Shown here: piece by piece, positions 8,711 through 17,549 of the stretch
Numbering within the stretch: the first letter of the stretch is position 1
How the letters are laid out: the number at the start of each line of letters is the position of its first letter
Assembly: GCA_034435675.1 (NCBI GenBank)
Contig: DAOTWP010000132.1
Coordinates: 1 to 64,000, forward strand
Length of the DNA: 64,000 nt
Direction: 5' to 3'
From: DAOTWP01 sp034435675
GTDB taxonomy: Bacteria > Chloroflexota > Anaerolineae > Aggregatilineales > Phototrophicaceae
The notes under the pieces: generated by a model
What the model was told of the DNA's origin: nothing
What the model saw: the letters and a program-made list of their open reading frames with translations, nothing else
Databases searched by the model: none
Made by a program: the position numbers and the translations under genes

Positions 8711-9757
8711 ATGAGTCCACCCTTGAAAACTGACGTACACACAGCTTCGCTACCCCCCTGGCACGCTTACGGCGTGCTGGCATTGGGCATTGGCGCAGTA
8801 TCGCTGGCGGCAATCTTCATCCGGCTGGCACAGAGCGATGGTGTGCCATCACTGCTGATTGCGGCATTTCGTCTGACGCTGGCAGCGCTGGTGCTGACGC
8901 CGTTTACACTGCGCCGCTACCGCGAACAACTGCGCCGGCTGCAACCGCGCGATCTGCTGCTGGCACTCGCGTCCGGTTTCTTTCTGGCGCTGCACTTCGC
9001 AACATGGATCGCGTCGTTAGAATACACCACCGTACTGATCAGCGTGGTGCTGGTGACGACCAGCCCGCTATGGGTCGCGCTGCTGGAAGTGCTGTTTCTG
9101 CATGCGCGATTGGGGCGCATGGTCATCTTTGGACTGGCGCTGGCGTTTAGCGGCGGGCTGCTGATCGCTGTACCTTCGGGCAGTGTGGGCAGCTTTCCCA
9201 CCAGCATCGTACAGTCAGGCAGCGGCTGGGACATTCTGCTGGCTGCTGGCAGTGCTGCTGGTGCCGGCAGCGCGCCTTTGCTCGGTGGTGCGCTCGCGCT
9301 GCTGGGCGCGGTTGCCGTCGCAGTATATCTGGTGATCGGGCGTAAGCTGCGTGCCGGGCTGGATTTGCTGCCATATATCTGGCTTGTGTATGGCAGCGGG
9401 GCACTGGTGCTGCTGCTGGTGCTTTTCATCGGGCGCACCCCGGTCACCGGCTACCCGGAGCAAAGTTACCTGTGGCTGGTACTGCTGGGCATTTTCCCAC
9501 AGTTGATCGGGCATTCGTCATTCAATTATGCGCTGCGCTTTCTTCAGGCGACTTATGTCAGCGTTGCCACGCAGCTTGAGCCAATCTTTAGCGCTATTGT
9601 TGCCTTTTTTGTTTTTCGGGAAACCCCCGGCACGCTGCAACTATTGGGCAGTGCCGTAATCCTGACCGGAGTGCTGGTCGCCACGCTGGGGCAAGGACGC
9701 CGGGAAACCGCAGTCACCGCCAGCACCCCTGAAACCGTAAGCGCTGCCCAACCCTGA
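8711..9757 (+). CDS. DMT-superfamily (EamA) transporter, first of a tandem pair
   Basis: About 348 residues with about ten predicted membrane helices arranged as two EamA repeats of five. Typical features are A-x-F-I-R-L-A-Q in helix 1 and F-P-Q-L-I-G-H-S-S-F-N-Y in the second repeat. The family exports amino acids, purine-like metabolites or other small molecules; no substrate is predictable here. ATG 8711 is preferred to the TTG at 8660, but its ribosome-binding site is weak. Only eight bases separate its stop from the next gene, which is a paralogue. Confidence 0.87.
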   Translation: MSPPLKTDVHTASLPPWHAYGVLALGIGAVSLAAIFIRLAQSDGVPSLLIAAFRLTLAALVLTPFTLRRYREQLRRLQPRDLLLALASGFFLALHFATWIASLEYTTVLISVVLVTTSPLWVALLEVLFLHARLGRMVIFGLALAFSGGLLIAVPSGSVGSFPTSIVQSGSGWDILLAAGSAAGAGSAPLLGGALALLGAVAVAVYLVIGRKLRAGLDLLPYIWLVYGSGALVLLLVLFIGRTPVTGYPEQSYLWLVLLGIFPQLIGHSSFNYALRFLQATYVSVATQLEPIFSAIVAFFVFRETPGTLQLLGSAVILTGVLVATLGQGRRETAVTASTPETVSAAQP

Positions 9758-9765
9758 GGAAACCC

Positions 9766-10740
9766 ATGGCAAATACTGCCGCCGTTGTTACCGCAGCACC
9801 CACCACACCTGTTCAGTGGCGGGCACATTTCATCCTGATTTTGGGCCTGGTCGCCGGGTCTTCCGCGTCAATTCTGATCCGTTTCGCGCAAAACGAGGGT
9901 GTGCCTACGCTGTTCATCGTCGCCGCGCGCCTGACGCTGGCGGCGTTAGTGATTACGCCGCTGGCGCTGCGCCATTCCGGGCGGGAGCTGCACAGACTGA
10001 ACCCGCGCGTCACGCTTTACGCGGTGGTCGCGGGCATCTGGCTGGCGATTCACTTCATCCTGTTCATGACCGCACTGGAACACACCACGGTGCTGGTGGT
10101 CAATGTGCTGGCAGGTTCCAGCCCGCTGATTGTGGCGCTGATTGAAGTGTTCGTCCTGCGCACCAAACTGCCCAATCTCGTCTGGGTTGGCTTGTTGGTC
10201 GCCATTGCCGGCAGCGTGTGCATTGCGCTGGGCAGTGGCGCGCTGGCCGGCAGCGCTGAACTGGGGGACAGTCCATTGTTGGGCATTATCCTTTCGCTGG
10301 GCGGTGCAGTCGCATCGGCGTTATATCTGATCACCGGGCGCGCCGTGCGGCGGCATATTGCGCTCATGCCCTATCTGTGGCTGCTGTTCACCAGCGCTTC
10401 CCTGACCAGCATCCTTGCCATAATCGTCACGCGCACACCAGTCAGCGGCTACAGCGCGGAAGGCTATTTCTGGGTGCTGATGGTCACAATCTTCCCGCAG
10501 TTGATCGGGCATTCGTCGTTTAACTATGTGCTGGCATTTCTGCCTGCAACATTCATCAGTATCTCTACGCAGCTCAGCATCGTGTTCACGGCACTGGTTG
10601 CCGCCCGCCTCTTTAGCGAAACCCTCACGCCGGGTCAGGTCATTGGCAGCGCCGCTATCCTTGCAGGCGTAATCATCACTACGCTGAGCCGCGCACAAAA
10701 GCCCGAATCACCCGGCACGCCGCAGCAGCATGAAGCCTAG
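9766..10740 (+). CDS. DMT-superfamily (EamA) transporter, second of a tandem pair
   Basis: 324 residues with about ten membrane helices in two EamA halves. It aligns with its neighbour along most of the length: ASILIRFAQNEGVPTLF against AAIFIRLAQSDGVPSLL, and the identical IFPQLIGHSSFNY. A tandem duplication followed by divergence is the simple explanation. The ATG has GAGGA about 7 bases upstream and lies 8 bases after the previous stop, so the pair is one operon and might act as a heteromer. Its last 33 bases overlap the 3' end of the convergent solute-binding gene. Confidence 0.88.
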   Translation: MANTAAVVTAAPTTPVQWRAHFILILGLVAGSSASILIRFAQNEGVPTLFIVAARLTLAALVITPLALRHSGRELHRLNPRVTLYAVVAGIWLAIHFILFMTALEHTTVLVVNVLAGSSPLIVALIEVFVLRTKLPNLVWVGLLVAIAGSVCIALGSGALAGSAELGDSPLLGIILSLGGAVASALYLITGRAVRRHIALMPYLWLLFTSASLTSILAIIVTRTPVSGYSAEGYFWVLMVTIFPQLIGHSSFNYVLAFLPATFISISTQLSIVFTALVAARLFSETLTPGQVIGSAAILAGVIITTLSRAQKPESPGTPQQHEA

Positions 10741-12498
10741 AAAGCTGTTTGATCCGGGCCAGATGTCGAACAATGGGTTCTCATTGGGCAGCATCACGGG
10801 TGCAGACAGAGTCGCAAAGCTGCCATCGAGCACCGTTTCCTGAAGTGTATAATCAACCAGCAGCCTGAAATCAAGATCGTTGTCGGGCACGGCGAAAACC
10901 AGATAGTAGCGGCTGTACCAGGGTTCGCACAGATCGCAGCGGATCGCGTAGCGCAGGGTATCGGGATTTGCCTCAAGATGCGGCTGCAGGCGCAGGCTGT
11001 CGCCAAAGACCGCCTCAACCGAGGGATTCGCCTCGTCGGAAAGCATCGCAAATGCTGCATCTTCTTCGCGGGCAAGGGTAGCAATATCAATGCTGACATC
11101 CACATCATCTGCCAGTGCGATTAGCGTTTCGCGCGCGCCAGCGTCGTCTGCCAGCACAGCGATCGTTTCCCCGCGCAGCCCGGTCAGGTTCTCGACACCA
11201 TCGCCGGAACGCACCAGCAGCCGGAACCCATGCAGCAAATACGGCTCGGTGAAGTCCACACGATCAGCCCAGTTCCAGTCCGGCAGCACCCCCGCCGCCA
11301 GATCTGCCATCCCGCTGTGTACCGCTTCGAGCGCTGCATCGCCAGTGCCGGGCACTAGCTGAATACTGACCTCCCAGCGGTTCGCCAGTTCGTTGACCAG
11401 CGCCGTGTAGAAATTCGCCAAGCGGCGTTCACTCTCCGTTGCATCCGGCGGAATCTCGGGGATGCCCGTGACGCGCAGCACCCGTTCTGCCTGAAGACGT
11501 GGCACAGTATTGGAAGTGGGATAAGTAATCGTCGTGGGGAATTGGGCAGGCTGCGGCGCACTATCGCCGATATTCGCCCAAACGGTTAGTGTCTCTGTAG
11601 GGTAGGTTGTTTCCGGGAAGTAGGCGTTATGCAGTTCTGCCATGCGCCCGTTGTTGACCAGATATTGCAGTGAGCGATTGACCAGGTCACGCAGCGGGGC
11701 ATCCTGCCGCCGCACCACCACCGCATACGGTTCCTGCGCGACCGGCTCATCCAGAATGCGCACCGCGTCGGGCTGAAGAATGGCGCGTGACAGGCGCGTG
11801 CGGCTTTCAACCACCGCATCCACCTGGTACGTCAGCAGCGCTGTCAACGCTTGATCGAGGGAGTAATAGCTGGTCACTTCCGGCTGCAATCCTGTGCGCG
11901 ACTGCCACGCTTGCAGCGCTGCCTCTCCTGGCGAGCGCAGCACGACACCAATGCGGCGCGGATTGCCGGGCTGCCCGAAATCGGTAGGCGCGGCTGCCGG
12001 GTCATCGGCGCGCACCATCATTACCTGCCTGCCGATGTGATAGGTCTGTGAGAACTCTACCTGCATATCCATTGCACGAGAATGCACCTGTGCGGCGATG
12101 AGCAGATCAACTTCGCCGCTGTAGAGCATTTCAATAGCGGTCTGGCGTGTCACCTGTACCAGTTGTAGTTCTATGCCCCACAGTTCGGCAAGGCTGCGTG
12201 CCAGATCAGCGTCGTAGCCGATCACGTCGCCGCGAATACTCAATTCGCCAAACGGCGGCGCGTTGAACAGGATGCCCACGCGCACAACGCCGCGGTCCTG
12301 AATGCCCGCCACGCCGGACGTGGACAACAGCACATCCGTCATGCCTGCATCTATGGTCGGAACGAGCGTGGGCGGCACGAGGGTTGGCGCGCCCTGTACC
12401 TGTTCCGGTGCGGCAGTTGAGGGCGACAAGTTGAAAGCAAGGGCGACAAGCAGCAGCAGGCAGCCCACGAGGCTGCTCAGGTAGGCTCGTTTGTTCAA
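10708..12498 (-). CDS. Secreted protein with two tandem family-3 solute-binding domains
   Basis: 596 residues. A signal peptide (about 6-30) precedes two SBP_bac_3 domains. Domain 1 covers about 68-300 (VRVGILFNAPPFGE, GYDADLARSLAELW, GEVDLLIA); domain 2 covers about 345-590 (LRVTGIPEIPPDA, GMADLAAGV, DRVDFTEPYLL). Each resembles a polar amino-acid binding protein. No permease, ATPase or sensor kinase lies nearby, so it may serve a remote transporter or act as a stand-alone sensor. There is no Cys lipobox in the signal peptide. The start is a TTG with AAGGAC 8 to 9 bases upstream. It lies 5 bases after nadD, so it is probably the last gene of the obg-nadD transcript. Confidence 0.85.
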   Translation of the reverse strand: MNKRAYLSSLVGCLLLLVALAFNLSPSTAAPEQVQGAPTLVPPTLVPTIDAGMTDVLLSTSGVAGIQDRGVVRVGILFNAPPFGELSIRGDVIGYDADLARSLAELWGIELQLVQVTRQTAIEMLYSGEVDLLIAAQVHSRAMDMQVEFSQTYHIGRQVMMVRADDPAAAPTDFGQPGNPRRIGVVLRSPGEAALQAWQSRTGLQPEVTSYYSLDQALTALLTYQVDAVVESRTRLSRAILQPDAVRILDEPVAQEPYAVVVRRQDAPLRDLVNRSLQYLVNNGRMAELHNAYFPETTYPTETLTVWANIGDSAPQPAQFPTTITYPTSNTVPRLQAERVLRVTGIPEIPPDATESERRLANFYTALVNELANRWEVSIQLVPGTGDAALEAVHSGMADLAAGVLPDWNWADRVDFTEPYLLHGFRLLVRSGDGVENLTGLRGETIAVLADDAGARETLIALADDVDVSIDIATLAREEDAAFAMLSDEANPSVEAVFGDSLRLQPHLEANPDTLRYAIRCDLCEPWYSRYYLVFAVPDNDLDFRLLVDYTLQETVLDGSFATLSAPVMLPNENPLFDIWPGSNSFLGFMLLRRAG

Positions 12499-12503
12499 GC
12501 TGG

Positions 12504-13106
12504 CTAGTCCTTATACAAACGCTGCGCGTAGATATATTCCATGACGAGTTCGGGCACAATGTATTTGACACTCTTACCACTGCGCAGCCGTTCGGCAATG
12601 TCCGTTGAGGAGATTTCCAGCAGCGGGGCATCAATCATCTCCACACGCGCCTCTAGCTGCGGCAGCATGTGGCGGTGCATGGCGGGGTAGATATGTTCAT
12701 GCGGCGGGCGGCGCATCACCGCAAGCTGACACAGTTCAATCAGGATTTCTGGCGACTCCCAGTTGGGGAAATCCTTCAGGCTGTCTCCGCCCATGACAAA
12801 ATAGAGCTGCGCATCAGGATACTGCGACTGCACAATTTTGACCATATCATGCGAATAATGCGGTCCGGGACGGTCAATATCAATCCGCGAAAGCACAAAA
12901 CGCGCATCTCGCGAGGTTGCTAGCGCCAGCATCGCCAACCGGTGTTCCACCGGGGTTTTCATCCGCCCGCGTTTGTGGGGCGGGTCTCCTGCTGGAACAA
13001 ACAGCACATGCTCCAGATCCAGACCATCCGCCGCATACTCTGCCAGCACCAGATGACCGATATGTGGGGGGTCAAACGTTCCACCCAGAATGCCAATCCG
13101 CCTCAT
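12504..13106 (-). CDS. nadD: Nicotinate-nucleotide adenylyltransferase
   Basis: 200 residues, full length. NadD transfers AMP from ATP to nicotinate mononucleotide to make deamido-NAD in the cytoplasm. The nucleotidyltransferase signature GGTFDPPHIGHL lies at residues 8-19, VMGGDSLKDFPNW is the family's central motif, and SSTDIAERLRSGKSVKY is the C-terminal ISST-type motif. The gene follows obg by 9 bases on the same strand, a frequent pairing in bacteria. Confidence 0.96.
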   Translation of the reverse strand: MRRIGILGGTFDPPHIGHLVLAEYAADGLDLEHVLFVPAGDPPHKRGRMKTPVEHRLAMLALATSRDARFVLSRIDIDRPGPHYSHDMVKIVQSQYPDAQLYFVMGGDSLKDFPNWESPEILIELCQLAVMRRPPHEHIYPAMHRHMLPQLEARVEMIDAPLLEISSTDIAERLRSGKSVKYIVPELVMEYIYAQRLYKD

Positions 13107-13115
13107 AACCGTCCG

Positions 13116-14381
13116 CTATTCTGTCCATTCGAGTTCATGATCGCCGATATAGACGCTGTCCCCTACCTTCACACCGGCACGTTCCAGCGCCGTCGTAATG
13201 CCCAGTGTTTCCAGAATGCGCTGGAAACGCATGACTGCCTCTTCGTAGTCCCAATAGGTCATCGCTGCCGCACGCTCGATCTGCTTGCCGCGCACACGAA
13301 ACACGCCGTCGGCTTCTTGCGTGACACTAAATTCAAGCTGATCGTCCTGCAGCGCATAAACGGGCATTTCCGGTATCTGCCGGACCGACTGCGGCGGGAG
13401 CTGGTCAATTGCCCGGAAGACCTGTTGAAGCAGCGCGGTCACATTTTGCTGCGTTGCAGCGGAAATAGCGATGGCATCCACCCCGCGCGCGCGCAGCGCC
13501 GCCTGCACGCTCTGCCAGCCCTCCTGCGCCTCTGGCAGATCCATCTTGTTGAAGGCGACAATCTGCGGACGCTTGCCCAGATCCTCGTCATACAATGCCA
13601 GTTCAGTGTTAATCTGGCTGAAATCCGCCAGCGGGTCTGCTCCTGCACCGTCGAGCAAATGCACCAGCAGGCGCGTGCGCTGCACATGGCGCAGGAATTG
13701 ATGTCCCAGCCCCACGCCCATATGCGCACCTTCGATCAAACCAGGAATATCTGCAAAGACCAGATCGCGGTCATCATAGACCACCACGCCAAGATTCGGC
13801 TCAAGGGTGGTAAACGGATAGGCGGCAATCTTCGGTCGCGCGTTGCTGATGACCGACAGCAATGTGGATTTGCCCGCGTTGGGCACGCCAACGATACCCA
13901 CATCGGCAATCAAGCGCAGTTCCAGCAGCAGCCAGCGTTCCTCGCCGGGTTCGCCCTTCTCCGCAATGCGCGGTGCCTGATTTGCCGCTGTAGCGAACCG
14001 TGCGTTGCCACGCCCGCCGCGCCCGCCGCGTGCCACCACCACCTGATCTGTCGGCAGAATCAGATCAGCGAGCAGTGCGCTGGTTTCGGCATCGCGCACG
14101 ATCGTACCGGGCGGGACTTCAACCACCAGCGTATCTGCGCTTTCGCCGGTTTTGTTGCTGGAACCGCCGCGCTTGCCATGATCAGCTTTAAAATGCACTT
14201 TGCGGCTGAAGGCGACCAGGGTATTCAGCTTCGGGTTGACTTTGAGAATCACATCACCGCCATGCCCGCCGTCCCCCCCAGAAGGACCGCCGCGCGGCGC
14301 ATATTTCTCGCGGCGGAACGTCACCAGACCAGCACCGCCATCGCCGCTGCGCACGTAAATTTTCACTTCATCAAATAGCAT
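13116..14381 (-). CDS. obg: Obg/CgtA GTPase
   Basis: About 421 residues. The glycine-rich Obg fold is at 1-160 (GDGGAGLVTFRREKY, GGPSGGDGGHGGDV). The GTPase domain is at about 160-335, with G1 GVPNAGKSTLL, G3 DIPGLIEGA and G4 NKMD. A C-terminal OCT domain follows (VFRVRGKQIERAAAMT, ending YIGDHELEW). Obg proteins bind the large ribosomal subunit and link ribosome assembly to stress and growth. I start at ATG 14381 (MLFDEVKIYVRSG); the frame is open back to GTG 14393. First gene of an obg-nadD-solute-binding-protein run. Confidence 0.95.
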   Translation of the reverse strand: MLFDEVKIYVRSGDGGAGLVTFRREKYAPRGGPSGGDGGHGGDVILKVNPKLNTLVAFSRKVHFKADHGKRGGSSNKTGESADTLVVEVPPGTIVRDAETSALLADLILPTDQVVVARGGRGGRGNARFATAANQAPRIAEKGEPGEERWLLLELRLIADVGIVGVPNAGKSTLLSVISNARPKIAAYPFTTLEPNLGVVVYDDRDLVFADIPGLIEGAHMGVGLGHQFLRHVQRTRLLVHLLDGAGADPLADFSQINTELALYDEDLGKRPQIVAFNKMDLPEAQEGWQSVQAALRARGVDAIAISAATQQNVTALLQQVFRAIDQLPPQSVRQIPEMPVYALQDDQLEFSVTQEADGVFRVRGKQIERAAAMTYWDYEEAVMRFQRILETLGITTALERAGVKVGDSVYIGDHELEWTE

Positions 14382-14535
14382 GGTGTTCACCACAGCAAAC
14401 TGGGGAAACCGGATACCCGGCAGCCATCATAAGCGGCAATTATACCGCAGCCCTGCTAAGCCACCAGCCGAAATATCGCGCTGCCGCTTGCTGCGGGACT
14501 AAACAATGCCAGCGCGTGCAGTATGGCACACAACG

Positions 14536-15537
14536 TCAACAATCCTGTCCACGCCAGTACGCCGGCTTGCCAGCACGATACCATGCAATGGTTTCGCGCG
14601 CGCCACTGAGGAAATCGGTTGGGGAAAAGCCCAGCTCACGCTGCGCTTTTTCGCTGGTCACGCGCCAATTGTTGAACACATAGGATCGCAGCAGATTGAC
14701 GGGCCAGAAAGGCTCGCGCCCGGTGACTCCCCACAGCGCCTCGACAATATACCCGGCATACAGACCGGACTTCCACGGCAGGCGCAGACGGGGATACCAC
14801 AGTTTTGCCTCGCGGCAGACAATATCATAGACGGCTTTGTGCTGCATCCATTCGCCGCTGAGATTGTAGATCTCGCCAGGACGCCCTTTTTGCAGCGCCA
14901 GGATGATACCCTGCGCGACATCGGGCACATAGGCGGGGAACGTGATGTACTTGCCGCCGTTCACCTGCATGATGATGCCGCGCATCGGATCGCGGAAAAA
15001 CAGGCGGTTGAAAGCGTAGTCCCCCAGCGGTCCATAAAACGCGCCCGGACGCACCACCACTGCCGAAACACGCCCCTGCCGGTGATGTTGTAAGATGGTC
15101 TGTTCTGCTTCCAGTTTGGTGCGCTGGTAGGCGTCCAGTGGGTGCGAAGGATAGTTCTCATCTATGATCGCGTCCGGCGCCGGCATCCCGGCGATTGCTG
15201 CCGTAGACACATAGAGGAAGCGCTCGACCCCGGCACGTTCTGCGGCAGCGAGCAGATTCTGCGTGCCGCGCGCGTTAATCGCCAGAAACGACTCAGCACT
15301 GCCCCACATACGAAACAGCGCCGCCGCATGGATAATATGCTGGCAGCCCTGCACGGCGTCCTGATAAGAAGTTTCGTCAGCAAGATCGCCACGCACGATT
15401 TCTACATTGGGATAACGCCGCAGCCAGGCATTCTGTTCCGGGTAGCGTGTCAGCACACGCGCCGGATACCCCGCGCGGCACAGCGCCGGGATGAGATGGT
15501 GCCCAAGAAAACCGGTTCCGCCAGTTACAAAGATCAT
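14536..15537 (-). CDS. NAD-dependent epimerase/dehydratase (extended SDR)
   Basis: 333 residues. The N-terminal Rossmann motif is TGGTGFLGHHL. The downstream catalytic signature is S-T-x12-Y-x3-K, seen as STAAIAG ... YQRTKLEAE with Tyr near residue 143. The family acts on nucleotide sugars, sterol-like or flavonoid-like carbonyls; VRPGAFYGPLGD and the C-terminal PTDFLSGARETIAWYR match dihydroflavonol-4-reductase-like members. No substrate can be assigned. It follows the small membrane protein gene by 38 bases on the same strand. Confidence 0.85.
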   Translation of the reverse strand: MIFVTGGTGFLGHHLIPALCRAGYPARVLTRYPEQNAWLRRYPNVEIVRGDLADETSYQDAVQGCQHIIHAAALFRMWGSAESFLAINARGTQNLLAAAERAGVERFLYVSTAAIAGMPAPDAIIDENYPSHPLDAYQRTKLEAEQTILQHHRQGRVSAVVVRPGAFYGPLGDYAFNRLFFRDPMRGIIMQVNGGKYITFPAYVPDVAQGIILALQKGRPGEIYNLSGEWMQHKAVYDIVCREAKLWYPRLRLPWKSGLYAGYIVEALWGVTGREPFWPVNLLRSYVFNNWRVTSEKAQRELGFSPTDFLSGARETIAWYRAGKPAYWRGQDC

Positions 15538-15575
15538 TGTCGGCTCAATCTCGCTGTGCGCCCGGCGAAGGGTCG

Positions 15576-16205
15576 CTAATTGTCGCGCCCTACGGTAGTG
15601 GGCAGCATCGGGAGGATTTTGATGCGCTTCGAGGTGCTGCGCGGATCCCAGCCTGACGGCAGTTCCTGAATATACGCTTCGATTTTCCAGCGCCGCTGCT
15701 TGAGATCAAACACCATTTGATAGACCACCGCGCAGTCACCGAGGTCCTGAGTGGTGATCCGAGTCCGCGTATCATAATCGTAGGTTGCCATGCGGCGCTG
15801 GCGCTGATGATCCACCACGAGGCAGCGCTCGCCATCGTCGGAAAACTCGTACACCGTGACCTCATGATCGGCGCGCAGCACCCCGACAAGACGCGGCGCA
15901 GGGCTGAGCCGGTAGCGTACCAGCAACCGCTGATGCCGGCGTAGATATGCGCCATCGAGATAACCAGGCGCTTCTGCCCACTGGCGCTCCCAGTCTTCAA
16001 GGGCACGCTCCTGCAACCACGCCATCGTGGTCAGATAATCTTGTCTCACGCGCTGAACGATTTCTTCCGGTGCCATCCAGTCTCCCCTCCGGTTGCTACC
16101 TCGCCTGGCGCGGTACATCTGCCGCAGCCAGGGAACTGGGCTGCCCCCACGCAGCATGACTGCCAGAAACACCACAATCAACAGCAAAAACATGACCCAG
16201 GTCAT
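15576..16205 (-). CDS. Unrecognised membrane-anchored protein
   Basis: About 209 residues. There is a single N-terminal membrane segment (about 2-17, WVMFLLLIVVFLAVML), a basic stretch (RARRGSNRRG), then a soluble region of mixed alpha/beta character. The sequence from about 95 on has a repeated beta pattern (LVGVLRADHEVTVYEF, CAVVYQMVFDLKQRRWKIEAY), somewhat like Tim44-like or NTF2-like domains; that is a weak impression. ATG 16205 is chosen over an in-frame TTG at 16211. Probably co-transcribed with the downstream epimerase. Confidence 0.7.
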   Translation of the reverse strand: MTWVMFLLLIVVFLAVMLRGGSPVPWLRQMYRARRGSNRRGDWMAPEEIVQRVRQDYLTTMAWLQERALEDWERQWAEAPGYLDGAYLRRHQRLLVRYRLSPAPRLVGVLRADHEVTVYEFSDDGERCLVVDHQRQRRMATYDYDTRTRITTQDLGDCAVVYQMVFDLKQRRWKIEAYIQELPSGWDPRSTSKRIKILPMLPTTVGRDN

Positions 16206-16307
16206 GCACAACCTTCACACTCAACATTTCAATCTTCTAACGCTAGACTGTACCAGCGGTTGCAGGATCATGCAACTGTGGAGTGAGCAGGGGATAACCG
16301 GCGCGCT

Positions 16308-17354
16308 TCACTGCCGATGATTGGAATTGAGCGCATTTCCGCGCAGAATCATCCAGATATTCTGGCGTAGTGATGCCATACTGACGGGCTTCACGAGATA
16401 GACATCAACCTTAGCCACCGTCAGGGCAAAGGTCTGTTCGTTTGCAGATGCCTCATGATCACCCAGCACAATTACGTGCATGCCACGCAGGCTGTCGATC
16501 TCGCGTGCCTTGTTGAGCATGCGCCAGCCGTGCATGTCCGGCAGCTGCAAGTCCATAATCAGCAGGTGCGGGTAGCTGTCTTCCAGCAAATCCAGCGCCT
16601 CGGCTGCGGTGGACGCCATATGGACATTGGTCTGCAATTCGGTGAGCAGTGCCCCGATTGCCTTGCGATCTTCTTCTTTTGCCATCACCAGCACGACACG
16701 CTTGCCCTGCGTGACCGTTGTGTCTGTTTGACTGGCGATAAGCATATCGAGGTCAAAATTCATGACCTCCATGTTTTCGCTGGTATGCGATGGGCGAAAC
16801 TCGGTATCTTTGATCGAACGCTCAATAAACGCCACCGCGGAGTCGTCAAACAGCGCCGGAGCACGATCCCGCAGCAGTTTCTGCGCATTTTCGGCGTCGC
16901 CCATGCGCTCAAAAGCAGCACCCTGCTTACCGAGAATGACCACCAGTCCATCGCGTACACGAGCGAGAAGTTCGTCGCCCTGCCCGATCGTTTTCAGCAG
17001 TCCCTGCACATTGTCGAACTGCGATTTCGGTAGGCTGGTGCTAATGTAATAGGTGCGCACGCGATCACGCGGACGATCCAACGTCTTGATCTGCTTGCTG
17101 AATCGGTTCTGCTCCGGCAGCGCAAACAGCCAGACATAATTCCGATTGTAATGCTCTACACGACCGGCAGCTTTAAGCTGATTTAGTTCGTAGTCAGTAA
17201 TTGCATGACCAAAGTCGTTATAATTAAAGCTTCGATAGCGCCCGGTCAGAAGCTCCTGCACGCGCCATTCATCCCACTGGACGGCAAACGTCCCATCCGT
17301 AAGGATGAATACGTGATGACGGGGGACTGCTGAGCCACTGTAAATTCTTCGCAT
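16308..17354 (-). CDS. Response-regulator-like protein with an unknown N-terminal region and a degenerate C-terminal receiver
   Basis: About 348 residues. The C-terminal 125 residues form a CheY-like receiver with the phospho-acceptor Asp in LLIMDLQLPDMHGW and the conserved Lys in VYLVKPVS. The usual acidic pair after strand 1 is replaced by MAKEED, and the Thr/Ser after strand 4 appears to be Gly (VIVLGDHE). The first 190 residues (HHVFILTDGTFAVQWDEW and onward) match no domain I know; they contain a mixed helical stretch that could bind a partner. The gene follows the AAA+ ATPase by about 195 bases on the same strand, so the two probably act together. ATG 17354 has a poor ribosome-binding site. 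Confidence 0.75.
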   Translation of the reverse strand: MRRIYSGSAVPRHHVFILTDGTFAVQWDEWRVQELLTGRYRSFNYNDFGHAITDYELNQLKAAGRVEHYNRNYVWLFALPEQNRFSKQIKTLDRPRDRVRTYYISTSLPKSQFDNVQGLLKTIGQGDELLARVRDGLVVILGKQGAAFERMGDAENAQKLLRDRAPALFDDSAVAFIERSIKDTEFRPSHTSENMEVMNFDLDMLIASQTDTTVTQGKRVVLVMAKEEDRKAIGALLTELQTNVHMASTAAEALDLLEDSYPHLLIMDLQLPDMHGWRMLNKAREIDSLRGMHVIVLGDHEASANEQTFALTVAKVDVYLVKPVSMASLRQNIWMILRGNALNSNHRQ

Positions 17355-17549
17355 TCGTACCCAACCGTTCAACGCCGACCAGAGACACCACCTCTGATAC
17401 TGACCACTGTTGGCACCGGCGGAGTGCTGCCAAAAGCGCCACCCCTTTCAACGATGAGGCATCGGTCCCGGCACAGCGGCTGTTATCAGGCATGATCTCC
17501 ACCGGCAGCGCACCGACACAGGCGCTGCCAGTGGCATGCAAACGCAGCA

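Noticed and set aside
13500..14378. Plus-strand open frame of 478 codons opposite obg and others of similar size across the window
   Set aside because: Large antisense frames are a by-product of the GC-rich codon use; they lack recognisable domains and the opposite frames encode well-known proteins.
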